From positions 1,178,001 through 1,242,000 of the forward strand of contig JBQQPY010000002.1 of the NCBI GenBank assembly GCA_052258065.1: a stretch of 64,000 nt of DNA, written 5' to 3'. Below the pieces are notes generated by a model that saw only the letters and a list, made by a program, of their open reading frames with translations, did no database searches and had not been told where the DNA came from. The translations under genes and the position numbers were made by a program. Positions 29,179-39,808 of this stretch are shown one piece after another. The DNA is from JBQQPY01 sp052258065. GTDB lineage: Bacteria > Pseudomonadota > Gammaproteobacteria > Enterobacterales > Enterobacteriaceae. Positions within the stretch are counted from its first letter, which is position 1. Each line of letters starts with the position of its first letter.

Positions 29179-29605
29179 GGTAAACTTCTTTTGCCCGACG
29201 GGTAAACGCTACGACCATGCCGCTCGCCATTTCCTTGAAAATACGACCAAAAGCGAGCTCGATAAGTTTATTCTTAAATTTAAAATCGAGATAAAACTCA
29301 ACCTTGCTGGCTGCTTTGCTAAGCGGAATAAAACGCCAATCACCGGAAAAAGAGCTGAAGGGCCCTTCAACTAAGCGCATCACAATACTTTGATTTTTAG
29401 TGATAAGATTACGGGTAGTAAATGACTTACTAATGACTGATTTGGATACATTCATTTCAGCCGTTAATTCATTTCCATTCTGCTCAAGAACCCGGCTAGC
29501 GATACATCCGGGAATAAAGTCCGCATAAGCGCTAATATCATTAACTAAGACAAACATTTGCTCTGCACTGTAAGGAACAAGCGAAAAGCGGGTAATATGC
29601 GGCAT
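29171..29605 (-). CDS. ratA: RatA, START-like domain protein
   Basis: A 144-residue single-domain protein of the START/Coq10 superfamily, full length by comparison with E. coli RatA. VPYSAEQMFVLVNDI, FIPGC, SFTTRN and NKLIELAFGRIFKEMA are conserved. RatA has been described as a ribosome-associating toxin that blocks 50S joining. The related Coq10 proteins bind ubiquinone, so a quinone role is possible. It lies ahead of ratB with overlapping ends. In E. coli smpB starts on the other side; here I see no smpB. Confidence 0.94.
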   Translation of the reverse strand: MPHITRFSLVPYSAEQMFVLVNDISAYADFIPGCIASRVLEQNGNELTAEMNVSKSVISKSFTTRNLITKNQSIVMRLVEGPFSSFSGDWRFIPLSKAASKVEFYLDFKFKNKLIELAFGRIFKEMASGMVVAFTRRAKEVYHG

Positions 29606-29714
29606 AATTTTTCCTATTTTTATCGATTTAGCTTAATATTATCATGTTCTCCACGGAGACAAAAGAACCGTTACGTGCGTTATGCTACGTCTGTAAAAAA
29701 ACCGTTTTTCTGCA

Positions 29715-29800
29715 CTTAAATTAGGAATAAATACAAACATTAGTTAAATTTAAAATAAATAAAATCAGCAGGTTACAATAAATTAAAGCTGGTTACTTAT
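29715..29800 (+). repeat. AT-rich element arm
   Basis: The arm AAATTAGGAATAAATACAAA ... runs into the left end of an IS481-type copy. Confidence 0.5.
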
Positions 29801-29804
29801 TTAG

Positions 29805-31125
29805 TCCTAGAAAATTATATAGATCTTTATCCTAGATCTCTGTTGATGGCAAATAGCTACTTACGGATATAAGTGAAGGCACAATATCATGATAATAAGG
29901 CTCTATAGTTTAGCAACTATAACACCCAAAATCAGAGAATCTCTTCAGAGATGCAACGAGACATCGTCTACTTTTGCTAAGCGTTATGATATTTCTAAAC
30001 TGATTATTCCTAAATAGAAAAACAAAATATTCTTGAGGAATATATACATATTCTCCATAGTTTTCAGACGATGCTATCGCCCACTCAGAAAGCCCCGGAC
30101 GTTTCCCTGCAGAAAACGCTTTTCTTCCAGGGAGCAATCCGTTTGCAGTCGCACGCGAATTTTTCCATCTCGCAATATCTCGATCAGGCCTCGATGGCTA
30201 TTTGCACAGACATAGATTGGGGCATCTGCGTAACATTTAGGAGAAAGCACTAAAACTAAAGTACAAAGCGTTTCAAAGCTATGAACCTGGTTATCTGAAT
30301 ATTAATATGCGATATCTTCTATAAATATCAAATTAAACCTCACGACGTTATCTTTTTTAGAGCATAGATCTAGGGATTGAATAGACTTTATCTTTCTCTA
30401 TACCGCTAAAACTACAGCTAATACACGAAGTTTCTTTCGGACACTTACAGACAATGGTAAAGAATTAACAGATCATCTTTTAGTCTGTAAAAATGCTCAG
30501 CTAGAGTGCTTTCATCTATTCCAATTTATATCCGTCTACGACAAGGTATCGAAAGCTTTATAGAAATTAACTTAATAGATTAAACGATTATATTCAATAA
30601 CAAATCAACGGTTTTTTCTTCAGCCTTTCAGAGCAGTGATTTTAGCTTGAAAATATTATCTCGATAGAATTTAAAGCTGCTACACGCACAGAGCCACACG
30701 CTTCAATCAATCCGATTATTCGCGATCTGAAGTCTTTACTCTAAGAGCGAACTATTTAAATCTCAGAGAAAATTAGCTACAGCATATAAATAAATGACTA
30801 TGTAATATGCTAAAATAGATAAACATGCTCTAGCGCGAAATATGCATTCAAGCACTTATGTACAGAGCTTGATACAGAACACTATCTTAGCCCGCCGATT
30901 CCCTCACAGACAAATGGTATGCTTGAGCAATTTAATAGGCGTATAAAAGATATACTGTAAAGCCATCATTTTGATGATGATTAATAACTTAAGATCAGAC
31001 TGCATAAGACATGCCTTACGCTATAATAAAGAATTGCTTTAATCAGCATTAAGTAATGAAATTTCATTTCAATTTATTAAATATTGGTAAAAATTAAACA
31101 CAAATTATTCAAAAAGAAGTTGTTC
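29805..31125 (+). mobile_element. IS481-type element split by an IS630 derivative
   Basis: The 5' part (29805-30503) and 3' part (30831-31125) join perfectly in the middle of the catalytic region (GCTCAGC-TA) once the inserted 327-bp element is removed. The transposase gene is dead in both parts. Confidence 0.7.
30504..30830 (-). mobile_element. Internally deleted IS630-type A element with TA duplication
   Basis: It begins GAGTGCTTTCATCTATTCC and ends ATAAACATGCTC, flanked by TA at 30502-30503 and 30831-30832. It keeps both ends of the type A element but lacks most of the transposase gene. A TA target duplication is the IS630/Tc1 hallmark. Confidence 0.75.
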
Positions 31126-31290
31126 TAACTCCCGGGATGTAGCAAATTGTTCCTTGCACTTTTCCTTTATATAAACGCGGATTACGACGTCTGATTCGAT
31201 GTGCTTAATACGGCTTGAAATCAGCACCTGCAAAACCCATGGAGTGCTAAAGATTGCAAAAAATAACTCTGCTTCACTCAATTTATCCAT
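31105..31290 (-). CDS. Small reverse frame before ssb, doubtful
   Basis: A 61-codon frame reading MDKLSEAELFFAIFSTPWVL... on the strand opposite ssb. Its last codons come from the IS481-type end. It vaguely resembles N-termini of ISL3-type transposases but lacks their cysteine pair. uvrA is expected here in E. coli, yet I see no match. Possibly chance. Confidence 0.2.
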   Translation of the reverse strand: MDKLSEAELFFAIFSTPWVLQVLISSRIKHIESDVVIRVYIKEKCKEQFATSRELEQLLFE

Positions 31291-31382
31291 GCGTAATCTA
31301 AGCTTCTAAATATGTTCTTTAAGCGTTAGCAATGGTAAACTTAACCAATTAAATTTAGTCATTCATCTTATCAGGAGACCCC

Positions 31383-31919
31383 ATGGCTAGCAGAGGCGTT
31401 AATAAAGTGATTCTAGTCGGAAACCTAGGCCAGGACCCGGAGATCCGCTACATGCCCAACGGTAGTGCTGTAGCCAACATTACCCTGGCTACTTCCGAGA
31501 GCTGGCGGGACAAGCAGACCGGTGAAACTAAAGAGAAAACGGAATGGCATCGCGTGGTGCTGTTTGGAAAGCTGGCCGAGATAGTCGGTGAATATTTGCG
31601 CAAGGGCTCTCAGGTATATATCGAGGGAGCGCTGCAGACTCGAAAATGGCAAGACCAGAATGGGCAAGATCGATACACCACCGAGGTAGTTGTCAATATA
31701 GGCGGCACTATGCAAATGCTTGGCGGGCGACAGGGCAGCGGGGCGAGCGGTAACGCTAGCATCGCGCAGCAGAGCCGCTTGGGACAGCCTCAGCAGCCAC
31801 AGAGCAATACCGCGCAGTTTAGCGCCTCTGGTGCTACGGCGGGGCACCCCGCGCAGAATTCAGCGCCTGCGCTCTATAAAGAGTCACCGATGGACTTCGA
31901 TGACGATATTCCGTTCTGA
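31383..31919 (+). CDS. ssb: Single-stranded DNA-binding protein
   Basis: SSB coats single-stranded DNA and recruits replication and repair proteins. The product has 178 residues, as in E. coli. ASRGVNKVILVGNLGQDPE opens the OB fold (residues 1-112), which includes WHRVVLFGKLAEI and VYIEGALQTRKWQ. A Gln/Ser/Gly-rich linker follows, and the conserved acidic tip DFDDDIPF closes the protein. A good ribosome site (CAGGAG) lies 8 bp before the ATG. The usual divergent neighbour uvrA is absent. Confidence 0.98.
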   Translation: MASRGVNKVILVGNLGQDPEIRYMPNGSAVANITLATSESWRDKQTGETKEKTEWHRVVLFGKLAEIVGEYLRKGSQVYIEGALQTRKWQDQNGQDRYTTEVVVNIGGTMQMLGGRQGSGASGNASIAQQSRLGQPQQPQSNTAQFSASGATAGHPAQNSAPALYKESPMDFDDDIPF

Positions 31920-32033
31920 GTTAACCTTAAATAACATTGTGAATGATACACTAAAAGCCTCCTACAACTAAGAAGTTTTGAGCTTTCACTTTATCCTAAA
32001 GATGTTAACCTATTGTTCTGCTCCCAAGTTAGG

Positions 32034-32425
32034 AATAAATACAAAAAATCAGTGAAAATTTAAAATAAATAAAATCAATAGCTTATAATCAATATGGGCT
32101 GATTACTCATAATTAACTATCGTTTTACATGATTTTTATTTTTATAGAACCGAAAAAGCAGAAAAGCATAAATAAATTCTTTATTTTCAATAAATGTAGA
32201 TAGTTATATTTTTTATAAACTTAGAACCTAATATATTAAATTACATATTTTCATCATATTTTTATTTCGTTTTTTCTTAACATGATTGTGACTGAGTTAG
32301 GCTGTAATGATTCTAGCTTTTAGTAATCATTTTATTATAAGCAATCAACCTTGGTTTTCATAATTGATTTCTTTTATTTTTTAATTTTTCATTAACTTTT
32401 GTATTTACTTCTAATTTAGGTGCGG
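32034..32425. mobile_element. Complete ~390-bp AT-rich inverted-repeat element
   Basis: The left arm TTAGGAATAAATACAAAAAA...AATAAATAAAATCAAT (32034-32090) is mirrored by the right arm at about 32365-32425 ending TTACTTCTAATTTAGG. Between them lies a unit-B repeat. No frame. Solo arms are at 5660, 7805, 15060, 18945, 26597, 29715, 50222 and 59140. This looks like the intact form of a second non-autonomous element. Confidence 0.6.
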
Positions 32426-32434
32426 AATAACAGC

Positions 32435-32534
32435 TCACTGTAAAATACGCCATTTAGACCTCAGAGAAAATTAGCTACAGCATATAGATAAATGGATATT
32501 AAATACACAAAAATAGATGCAAGTTTCTCTAGTG
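32435..32534 (-). mobile_element. IS630-type A end fragment
   Basis: About 100 bp identical in layout to the distal end of the reverse type A copies (AGACCTCAGAGAAAATTAGC...). Confidence 0.45.
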
Positions 32535-33670
32535 TCTTAATACCTAAAAAGCAGCAGTTTCAGTATCTGCAACGAGCACTGAAGAGATTGCCTAAATGTA
32601 AGAGGGAGAAAATACATTATTACGTTTTCAGAAAAAACGCAACTGAAAGCGTTGCTTATCAAGGGTAAGGATGCTGCATAAAAATTATGAATGCATTACT
32701 TTTGTTAAATTACAATATATTAATTAAACGAGTAAAGCGATTGAGTAGCGAGACGTTAGCTAAGATTGTATAAAAAATACCCGCAAGATAGATCAACTCA
32801 AGCATTTTTTTATCAAAGAAGAACTCAGGACAGTTCTAATCCGTAAACTGAGCAAAAGCGTCTATGAAAGCATTATCTACGCTGATGCCGAAACGCATTT
32901 AGTTGGACTAAGCTGCAGCCAGCAGCCAGCAGCCAGCAGCCAGAGAAGCGCAGATCGTAGACCTTGCAATTGCTTGCCGAAATTGCGGACGAAGATCGGT
33001 CGGGCTATTACCGCCAAAAGCTAATGAAGAATTCGTTGTAGCTATAGAGAATCTGCTGGACGTCTATAATAGAGTCTATGACCCGACGCATCTGGTTTTT
33101 TCATAGACCAGATGCCTCATAAATTGATTTAACACGCATGGGTATCTCTACCGTTGATTCCTGAAAAACCTGCTCGGTTAGACTAGGAATGTAAACGGCC
33201 GGGGTCGGCAATGTCTTAATGGCCAGTGAGCCGTTGGCGGGTCGTTGGCTAACTAAAGTGACTAAAAATAAAACCAGGATCGATTAGTCTTACTTTCTCA
33301 AAGATATCTCAATACAACATCCTTGCGTACATGAATTATGCTGCTTATAGAGAATCTCAATATCTATAAGACAGATTCGCTCTACTCAGCCTTCCAGCCG
33401 GATCAGATCAAGACTTTATAGAATCGTTTTAAATTTATTCATACAACCAAGCATGACAGTTGGCTAAACCTGACGAAGATTAAAATTAATGTGCTGATTA
33501 GCTAATTTTTAAATTATTAGATTAATAAGATTAATGCATTGCGAAGTAAAGCGACTACTTGAAAAACACAACACAATTAAATAAACGCTGAGCTCGAGTC
33601 TCGTATTCACTACTAAGAACGCTTATATCAAGCGTAAGCGCCTTTATCCGTTATTTAATATGAAATTTAA
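32535..33670 (+). mobile_element. IS630-type B element, near full length, decayed
   Basis: Same element as at 23430. It carries a short tandem repeat of GCAGCCA (about 32911-32944) and keeps the FIHTTKHDS-like and LRSK-like C-terminal blocks. Many stops. Confidence 0.6.
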
Positions 33671-33679
33671 AATTGAAGC

Positions 33680-34695
33680 AATTTTTAAGTTTTATATCCT
33701 TCTGCAAAATTATAGTGATTTTTATAGAAAATAGAATCAATATCTTGAGCGATCTCATTCCACAGCGAATCAACGGTTCTTGCTAAAGATTTTCTGATAA
33801 GTGATTCCAGCTTGGAAAATACTATTTTGATAGAATTTAAATCCAGTCAATAAATCAAAAAATAAAGAAGAATTAAATCCTTAGCCTAAATAGTTTCCCA
33901 CACAATGTCAACTTTATAGATATACAAATTATATACTATCATAATATTCTATTATAAAATTTTAGAAAAAAGTACCTGTTTTACATAAGAAAGAAAAACA
34001 TGTCCGTTCATTACTACATCGAGTAACATAGTTTTACTTAATCTAGATAAACGTGTGCCAAAAGTGAGCGTCGTCCTTTTCAGTCGACGCGTGGAAGATG
34101 CGCCAGACATCATTAACCTCTTCTTCTGCAGCGATTTGACTTACTCATGTTTGTTTTTATTTCTGTTTTATTAATGAAAATAAGCTGATCTAGTTAAAAT
34201 TTAACACTTATTCAGACGATAATTTGCGCGCATAAACTATATCATCTAGCTATTTTAGTGACATGTACGGTTTTTAACTGTTATCTTATGAAGATAAAAA
34301 GCGTGAGAGAGTAGAAAGGCTCGTTTCAATGTTAAAAGTAGTTTTCAGAGAAGCCTATATTTTGGACAAAAATAGATTATAAGAATCATCAACACACTTT
34401 AGGATAGAGTCAGACTATACATTAATTTTTCATTCTAAATTCGGGTTCCTTCTAGTTTTAGAGTTGTAACTTCCAGTCTCAAAGAATTCTTTACCCCAAA
34501 GAGTCTCAGCAGAAGAACCTATTTGATATCTATTAAAAGTTATACGCGCAGAACTAACTACTTTAATCAATCCGATTATTCGCGATCTTGAATTTTCACT
34601 GTAAATGTTCGATGTAAACCTCAGGGTAGAAATTAGTCACAGTATTCTTCATGGCTATTTAATAAACTAAAATAAATAAAAAGTGCTCTAGCCGA
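33680..34695 (-). mobile_element. IS630-type A element, reverse, full length
   Basis: About 1,015 bp from TAAGTTTTATATCC to AATAAAAAGTGCTC, followed by TA. Sequence decay is heavy but the ends are clear. Confidence 0.65.
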
Positions 34696-34702
34696 ATTTT
34701 TT

Positions 34703-34854
34703 TCGTGACACAGATTGTTTGGTACTTATATCTATTCACGTAAATAAGAGAGATCTTTTCTTACTGAAATTGTCTATAAAATAAAAAGTTAACAGTATCA
34801 TTCAGAAGAATAAGTATGTAATCTTCTTTTTTTATTAAAAAATCTGAGTCCCGA
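34703..34854 (+). mobile_element. Short inverted-repeat element (MITE-like), copy 3 of 4
   Basis: A 152-bp copy, TCGTGACACAGATTGTTTGG ... AAATCTGAGTCCCGA, same orientation as the copy at 391. Confidence 0.65.
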
Positions 34855-34999
34855 CTCTAATCTATGCTTGCGTAAATATCATTACCGGTTTAAATATAAA
34901 TTAATCTACTAATTAAATTACTCCTCTTTTACGAGGAAATTAATAAAAATAATCTTAGATATTCGAAAACCATAAAACACTTCGACAAGTGATCATGAA

Positions 35000-35170
35000 C
35001 GAATCCATATATGTGCTATATGGCATAAAATGCCCAGCAGGGCAATTACGCGCGGGGCTATGAAAGTGAGTAGCTCGTCTCGCTCATGTATCAGCATCTA
35101 GAAGCCTCAAGAGGCGTTTATAAATACTTTTCATGGCTCGCATGCCTTCCCCATAATGACATTTTTAAAA
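35000..35170. repeat. Second copy of the 3770-3905 block
   Basis: It shares a CTCATGTATCAGCATCTAGAAG-like core, a TTATAAATACTTTTC stretch and the CATAATGACATTTTTA end with the first copy. Unknown origin. Confidence 0.4.
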
Positions 35171-35224
35171 AACGATCTTACTTGCCAGTATAGATAAATT
35201 TTTAATCGCTAGTGACTCTTAAAC

Positions 35225-35490
35225 AGAGATCCAGACCAGCTCGAGATGCGATGGGTTCAAGAATTCGCGTACGAACGCGAACAGATAGTCGAACAGAAGA
35301 AAGCGTCTTCCGTAGAAAAGCGGTCACTACTTCCTGATCAGGCGAAAGCGTCGTCTGCAAACAATAGGGAATGTGGCTATAATCCTCAATATCATTTTTT
35401 TCTATTTAGGAAGGTTAGTTCAGAGACACCATAACGCTTAGCCAAACTAGATGCTAGCTCGTTGCTTGCCTGTAGGCTCATTCTCAAATC
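35225..35490 (-). mobile_element. IS481-type 5' fragment, reverse
   Basis: The antisense reads the N-terminal HTH region of the transposase. The 62-codon forward frame here is its shadow. Confidence 0.55.
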
Positions 35491-35554
35491 AAATACACAA
35501 TGGACGCTCAACGCAGACTATGTTATGAGATGAGTGCGTCGGACGGTTGAATTT

Positions 35555-37600
35555 TTTAATGTCTTAACGCGTCACAATAGCGGTTGCAATATCTGTCGCT
35601 ACAGCTAAAGCAATCTCTTAAACGGGTGATAGAAAGACACATTATTACCCTCACGCCGCAAGAAAGAACGCAACTAGAAGCGTTGTTTAGTAACGGGAAA
35701 CATACCGTCAAAATCTACAGAGGGCAGGGTATTAGCCGAGATTTTACAAATAGGTTCTCGCAAGATCGATCACGTCAACCGTTATTTTTTTCGAAGAATG
35801 GCTTGAAGTATTTCTGAGCAGTAAACCGCGTAAACGGGTGCCTAAACATATTGTGAATAGCGATCTTAAAGCGCATTTAATTGTGTGAAGCTGCAGCAAT
35901 CCGACAGATAGGCAGAGACGGTGAAACTTGCAACTACTTGCCGATAAGGCCGTAGCACTACAATACATTAAAGCGATCTGGCGTTAAATAGTAAGGTAGA
36001 TACTAAAAAACGAACTCAAACTACAGATAAAGATCAGTATGATTATACCGCCAGAAGACAATGACGCATTTCTTGCGGCTATAGAAAACGTGCTGGGCGT
36101 GTATCGTCAGTTCTATGACTCGATGCATCCGGTCGTTTTCATAGACAGACCCCTCGTAAATTGATCATACACACACGTCTGTCGCCATCGTTTATGAACA
36201 CAAACGGCTTGAGGTGTCCAATACCTTTATGGTCAGTCATCTGTTGTCGAGTCGTCGGCTAACCAAAGTAAGCGAATTACGCTGGTCATAAACAATCTCA
36301 ATATCTATAATGCAGGTTAGTTGTTCTTAGAGTGCTTTTCACCTATTCTATTTTATTAAGCAGCCATTTATCTATATACTGTCGCTAATTTTTTCTCTGA
36401 AGTCTAAATAGCACATTCTGACAGCGAGAGCTTAATATCGCAAATAATTAGATTAATTGAGGCAATCGCTCTGCACGTGCATCGGCGGATAGATATTAAA
36501 CAAACTCTTCTGCTCCGGCTCGTCAGAGCAAGCAATTCCGTGAAACTGAAAGTTTTGACTCTAAACCTAAAGAAAACCGAAATTGAGAATTAAAAATTGA
36601 TGCACATTCTGATTTTATCCTGAAATTTTTGATAAATCTTGTAATCTGATCTTGTTAGAAATATCAGCCTCACTGAACAATGATTTCAGCATTTAAAGGA
36701 GCCTTGCCACTCTATCGCGATTTTATCGCTATATGATAACGGTTAAAAACACCCTACATGTTAGCGCATGAGAGCGCGACGATATGGTTTATACGCGGAA
36801 ATTATAGGCTGAAGAAATTTCATATTTCCCACTAGAGAAGCTTTTTATAATTAATAAAACAGCAAAAAAGAAAATATTAATAAATCAAAAAGGTAGAGAA
36901 GTTGAAGTCAACAATGCTGGACTGATATCTTTATAACGCGCACTGATGATAACGACACTCAGCACTGGCATAGATTTATCTGGATTAAATGCAATAATAC
37001 CACTACACGGAGCAATAAAGAAAAATACTTTTCTTTCTTATATAAATTAAGCACTTATTCCTAAACTTGTACTAAGGAACATTATTATAATAGATAATTT
37101 AGCTACTCATAAAGTTTATCAGAGAATCTATTGAGACTAAAGAGAAAACTCTTCTTTATCTTTTTTTATTTACCAGATTTTAATCTTCCGAAGATAATCT
37201 TGCCCAATCTAAAGTCACTGCTCAGAAAATCTATAGCCAGAACTGCTGAGCGGATTCGCCATGGAATGCGATTGCACAAGCTCTTAAGTTCATTTCGCAC
37301 AAAGATTGCTACAATTTTTCTCAATGAGATATAAACTAGAATAGATGAAAAGTGATCCAATCTTCTTGCCGGATTAGGCAAAGAATTTATAGGATCGTTT
37401 GAATTCTTTCACACACCTAAACATGCTAATTGCCTACACATGCAATAATCACATTGATAGGATTGAGACATTACGGAGTACAGTCACCACTTGGCAAACA
37501 CAACACAACTAGATGACCACCAAGATCAATTAGCATTTCACTATTAATAATGTTAATATCAAACTTAAGCTTTTTACCCATCATTTAATTTGTGAGATAA
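35555..37600 (+). mobile_element. IS630-type B element split by an IS630-type A element
   Basis: Type B sequence runs from about 35555 to 36325, including a 77-codon open stretch (35584-35817) with a TLTPQERTQLEALFSNGKHT-like N-terminus. It resumes at about 37355-37600 with FVH/FFHTPKHAN-like and W-FTINNVNIK-like C-terminal parts. Confidence 0.6.
36328..37352 (+). mobile_element. IS630-type A element nested in type B
   Basis: It starts after TTA with GAGTGCTTTTCACC and ends AACTAGAATAGATGAAAAGTG, so the ends are well kept and complementary. About 1 kb; the gene is broken. Confidence 0.65.
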
Positions 37601-38175
37601 TATTAGAAATTAAGCCTTACCAAGTTAATTTGACCTTGAGACTTAATGACGATTATTAATGCTTGTTTGCGTGCATGAGAACTTTTAATAGGCATGCACA
37701 GCGAGCCGTGTGAGAAAGTTGTATCCTTGTATTTTAGTCTTTTTGTTCTGCTAGGTTTCTGTAGCTTTAAGGTATTTTAGGCAGGGCAAAACCTATTAGC
37801 AGGCACTAAGACTCCCGGTTATATAGATTAGAGCGGCTAATATTAATTTTTAATTTAAATTAATTTACTCTATGAATTCTATGCAGTTCGCTTAAAAATG
37901 AGCCATACGGCCCGCCGAAGATAGCCGAGCAAAATGCATAAAACATTGATTAGTTATAATTTTATTTTTTATAATACTAATTTAGCCAAATAATGCTTAG
38001 ATATTAAGCAACACTAAGCCTCTACAGCAAATCTATCTATCACGCTATTTTTGAAAATGTAAAAAAGCCTTCTCCGGACTGCGGATTACAGTATATGAAA
38101 ATACTTAAAGACGCCTTTTGATTATCATCATCCCCGTTAAGAGGAGTATTAATTTTGCTATACTATCTATAGCTT
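37600..38175. other. No recognisable gene downstream of gshA
   Basis: luxS follows gshA in E. coli; I see no trace. The CCGAGCAAAATGCATAA segment at 37925-37941 also occurs directly before tsaC. Confidence 0.4.
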
Positions 38176-39738
38176 TTAGCAGCCGCTCTGATTCGCTAAA
38201 AATTCATCGAAACTTAGGCTGTCTGCCACTTCAAGGGCACGCTGCTGCTGCCAGGAACGTATCCGCTCATCATTAAACTGGCTCTCACTTAGCACTTCTA
38301 ATGACTCATCTCGCAGCGTTTGACGATAATCGTCCGCCAACATGACCCCTAATCTGTCAATACCGTGCTCTATCAATTGATCTAGAAAGCGTGCGGAAAG
38401 CGTAAGCTCGGGATAATCGAAACCCGCCACTAGTTTCTCGTATATCTTCTGGTACTGTGTGTCCTTATTATTGCTGTCGAGGATTTTAGCCACACGCCGC
38501 AAATCGCTAAATAGCGATTTTCCGAGGGTGGTCAGTCGCTGCTCGGCACTACCACAGTCAATAGCAAGCATCAGACCGGGTTTACGTCCCTCTAGAATCA
38601 CCCTATTCCAGTTTCTGCGGGTATAGAGTAATTCCTCCGAACTCATCTCCGGCGCTTCAGCCAACGCACACCAAATTAGGAAAAGATCGAGAAAGCGCAC
38701 CTGCTCTTCATCAACACCGATGGGCGAGAAGGGGTTAATATCCAAAGAACGCACTTCTACATATTCAATGCCGCTGCGCATAAGCGCGTCGGATAGGGAT
38801 TCGTCCTCTCGCGTCAACCGCTTAGGCCGTATCGGCAGATACAGTTCACTTTCAATTTGTAGCAGATTGGTATTCATCTGCAGATAATGGCCGTCTCGTT
38901 GCAAGCCCATGCGCTGATAGTCTGGGAAAGGCGTTTTAATTGCCTGTTTGAGACCGCGGAGATAGTCATCTAAAGAGTTAAAGCTAATGCCTAGCTGGCC
39001 TTGCAACCTATTTGTATACCCTAAGTCTCCCAAGCGCAAGGAGGTCGCGTATGGCAGGTAAATCAGCCCTGACGGCGCAGCCTCAAACGGCAGATCAGTT
39101 GTACGACCGTTCAGGAAAGATGGACTGATACCCGGCGAGGCGCCAAAAAGATAAGGGATAATCCAGCCGAATCGATAATAGTTACGAATAAGCCGCAGGT
39201 AGCCGGCGGAAATTACTGTTTTCCCGCTCGTCTGATCGCTAATACCGGCATAAGCCCGCCAGAAAGCCATCGGCAGAGAGAAGTTGTAGTGCACGCCGGC
39301 TATTACCTGCATTAAGGCGCTATAACGATTCTTTAATCCTTCGCGGTACAGCGTCTTCATGCGCCCGAAGTTAGAACTGCCGTATTGCGCCAATTCGATA
39401 GGCTTAGCGTTATCGATAAAACACGGCATGCTCATCGGCCACAGGCGTTCATCTCCTAGGTAGCGCGCAACATAACGATGAATATCACGCAACAGCGTCA
39501 ACATATGGCCGATATCGTCGTCGACCGGTGTAATAAACTCCAGTAGCGCCTCTGCGAAGTCGGTCGAAATCCACTTATGGGTCAGCGCCGAACCGAGCGA
39601 CTCAGGATGAGGAGTCTGCGCCAGGCTCCCATTTGCATTGATACGCAGCCCTTCACGCTCAACGCCGCGACGAATGCCCCTCAATGCTTGAGGGTTGGCT
39701 TCCAGCCAGGAAAGCGCACTTGACACATCCGGAATCAA
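38176..39738 (-). CDS. gshA: Glutamate-cysteine ligase
   Basis: GshA ligates glutamate and cysteine, the rate-limiting step of glutathione synthesis. The product has 520 residues (E. coli 518) with no interruption. Seen are GVEREGLRIN near residue 25 (glutamate/ATP site), HKWISTDFAEALLEFITP, GVHYNFSLP near 165, TSLRLGDLGYTN, and YVEVRSLDINPF near 325. yqaB lies 70 bp upstream on the same strand, as in enterics where yqaA separates them, so yqaA has been lost. gshB is not in this window. Confidence 0.97.
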   Translation of the reverse strand: MIPDVSSALSWLEANPQALRGIRRGVEREGLRINANGSLAQTPHPESLGSALTHKWISTDFAEALLEFITPVDDDIGHMLTLLRDIHRYVARYLGDERLWPMSMPCFIDNAKPIELAQYGSSNFGRMKTLYREGLKNRYSALMQVIAGVHYNFSLPMAFWRAYAGISDQTSGKTVISAGYLRLIRNYYRFGWIIPYLFGASPGISPSFLNGRTTDLPFEAAPSGLIYLPYATSLRLGDLGYTNRLQGQLGISFNSLDDYLRGLKQAIKTPFPDYQRMGLQRDGHYLQMNTNLLQIESELYLPIRPKRLTREDESLSDALMRSGIEYVEVRSLDINPFSPIGVDEEQVRFLDLFLIWCALAEAPEMSSEELLYTRRNWNRVILEGRKPGLMLAIDCGSAEQRLTTLGKSLFSDLRRVAKILDSNNKDTQYQKIYEKLVAGFDYPELTLSARFLDQLIEHGIDRLGVMLADDYRQTLRDESLEVLSESQFNDERIRSWQQQRALEVADSLSFDEFLANQSGC

Positions 39739-39808
39739 ATTAACCTCTCGTAGTTGACAGTGCGTGGGCTTAATATAAGAGTTCCAGTTCGTTTAAGACT
39801 GCAGTTTG

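Noticed and set aside
32911..32944. GCAGCCA tandem repeats as a CRISPR-like array
   Set aside because: Seven-base units without spacers inside a decayed IS630 gene; simple slippage. I see no CRISPR array anywhere in the window.
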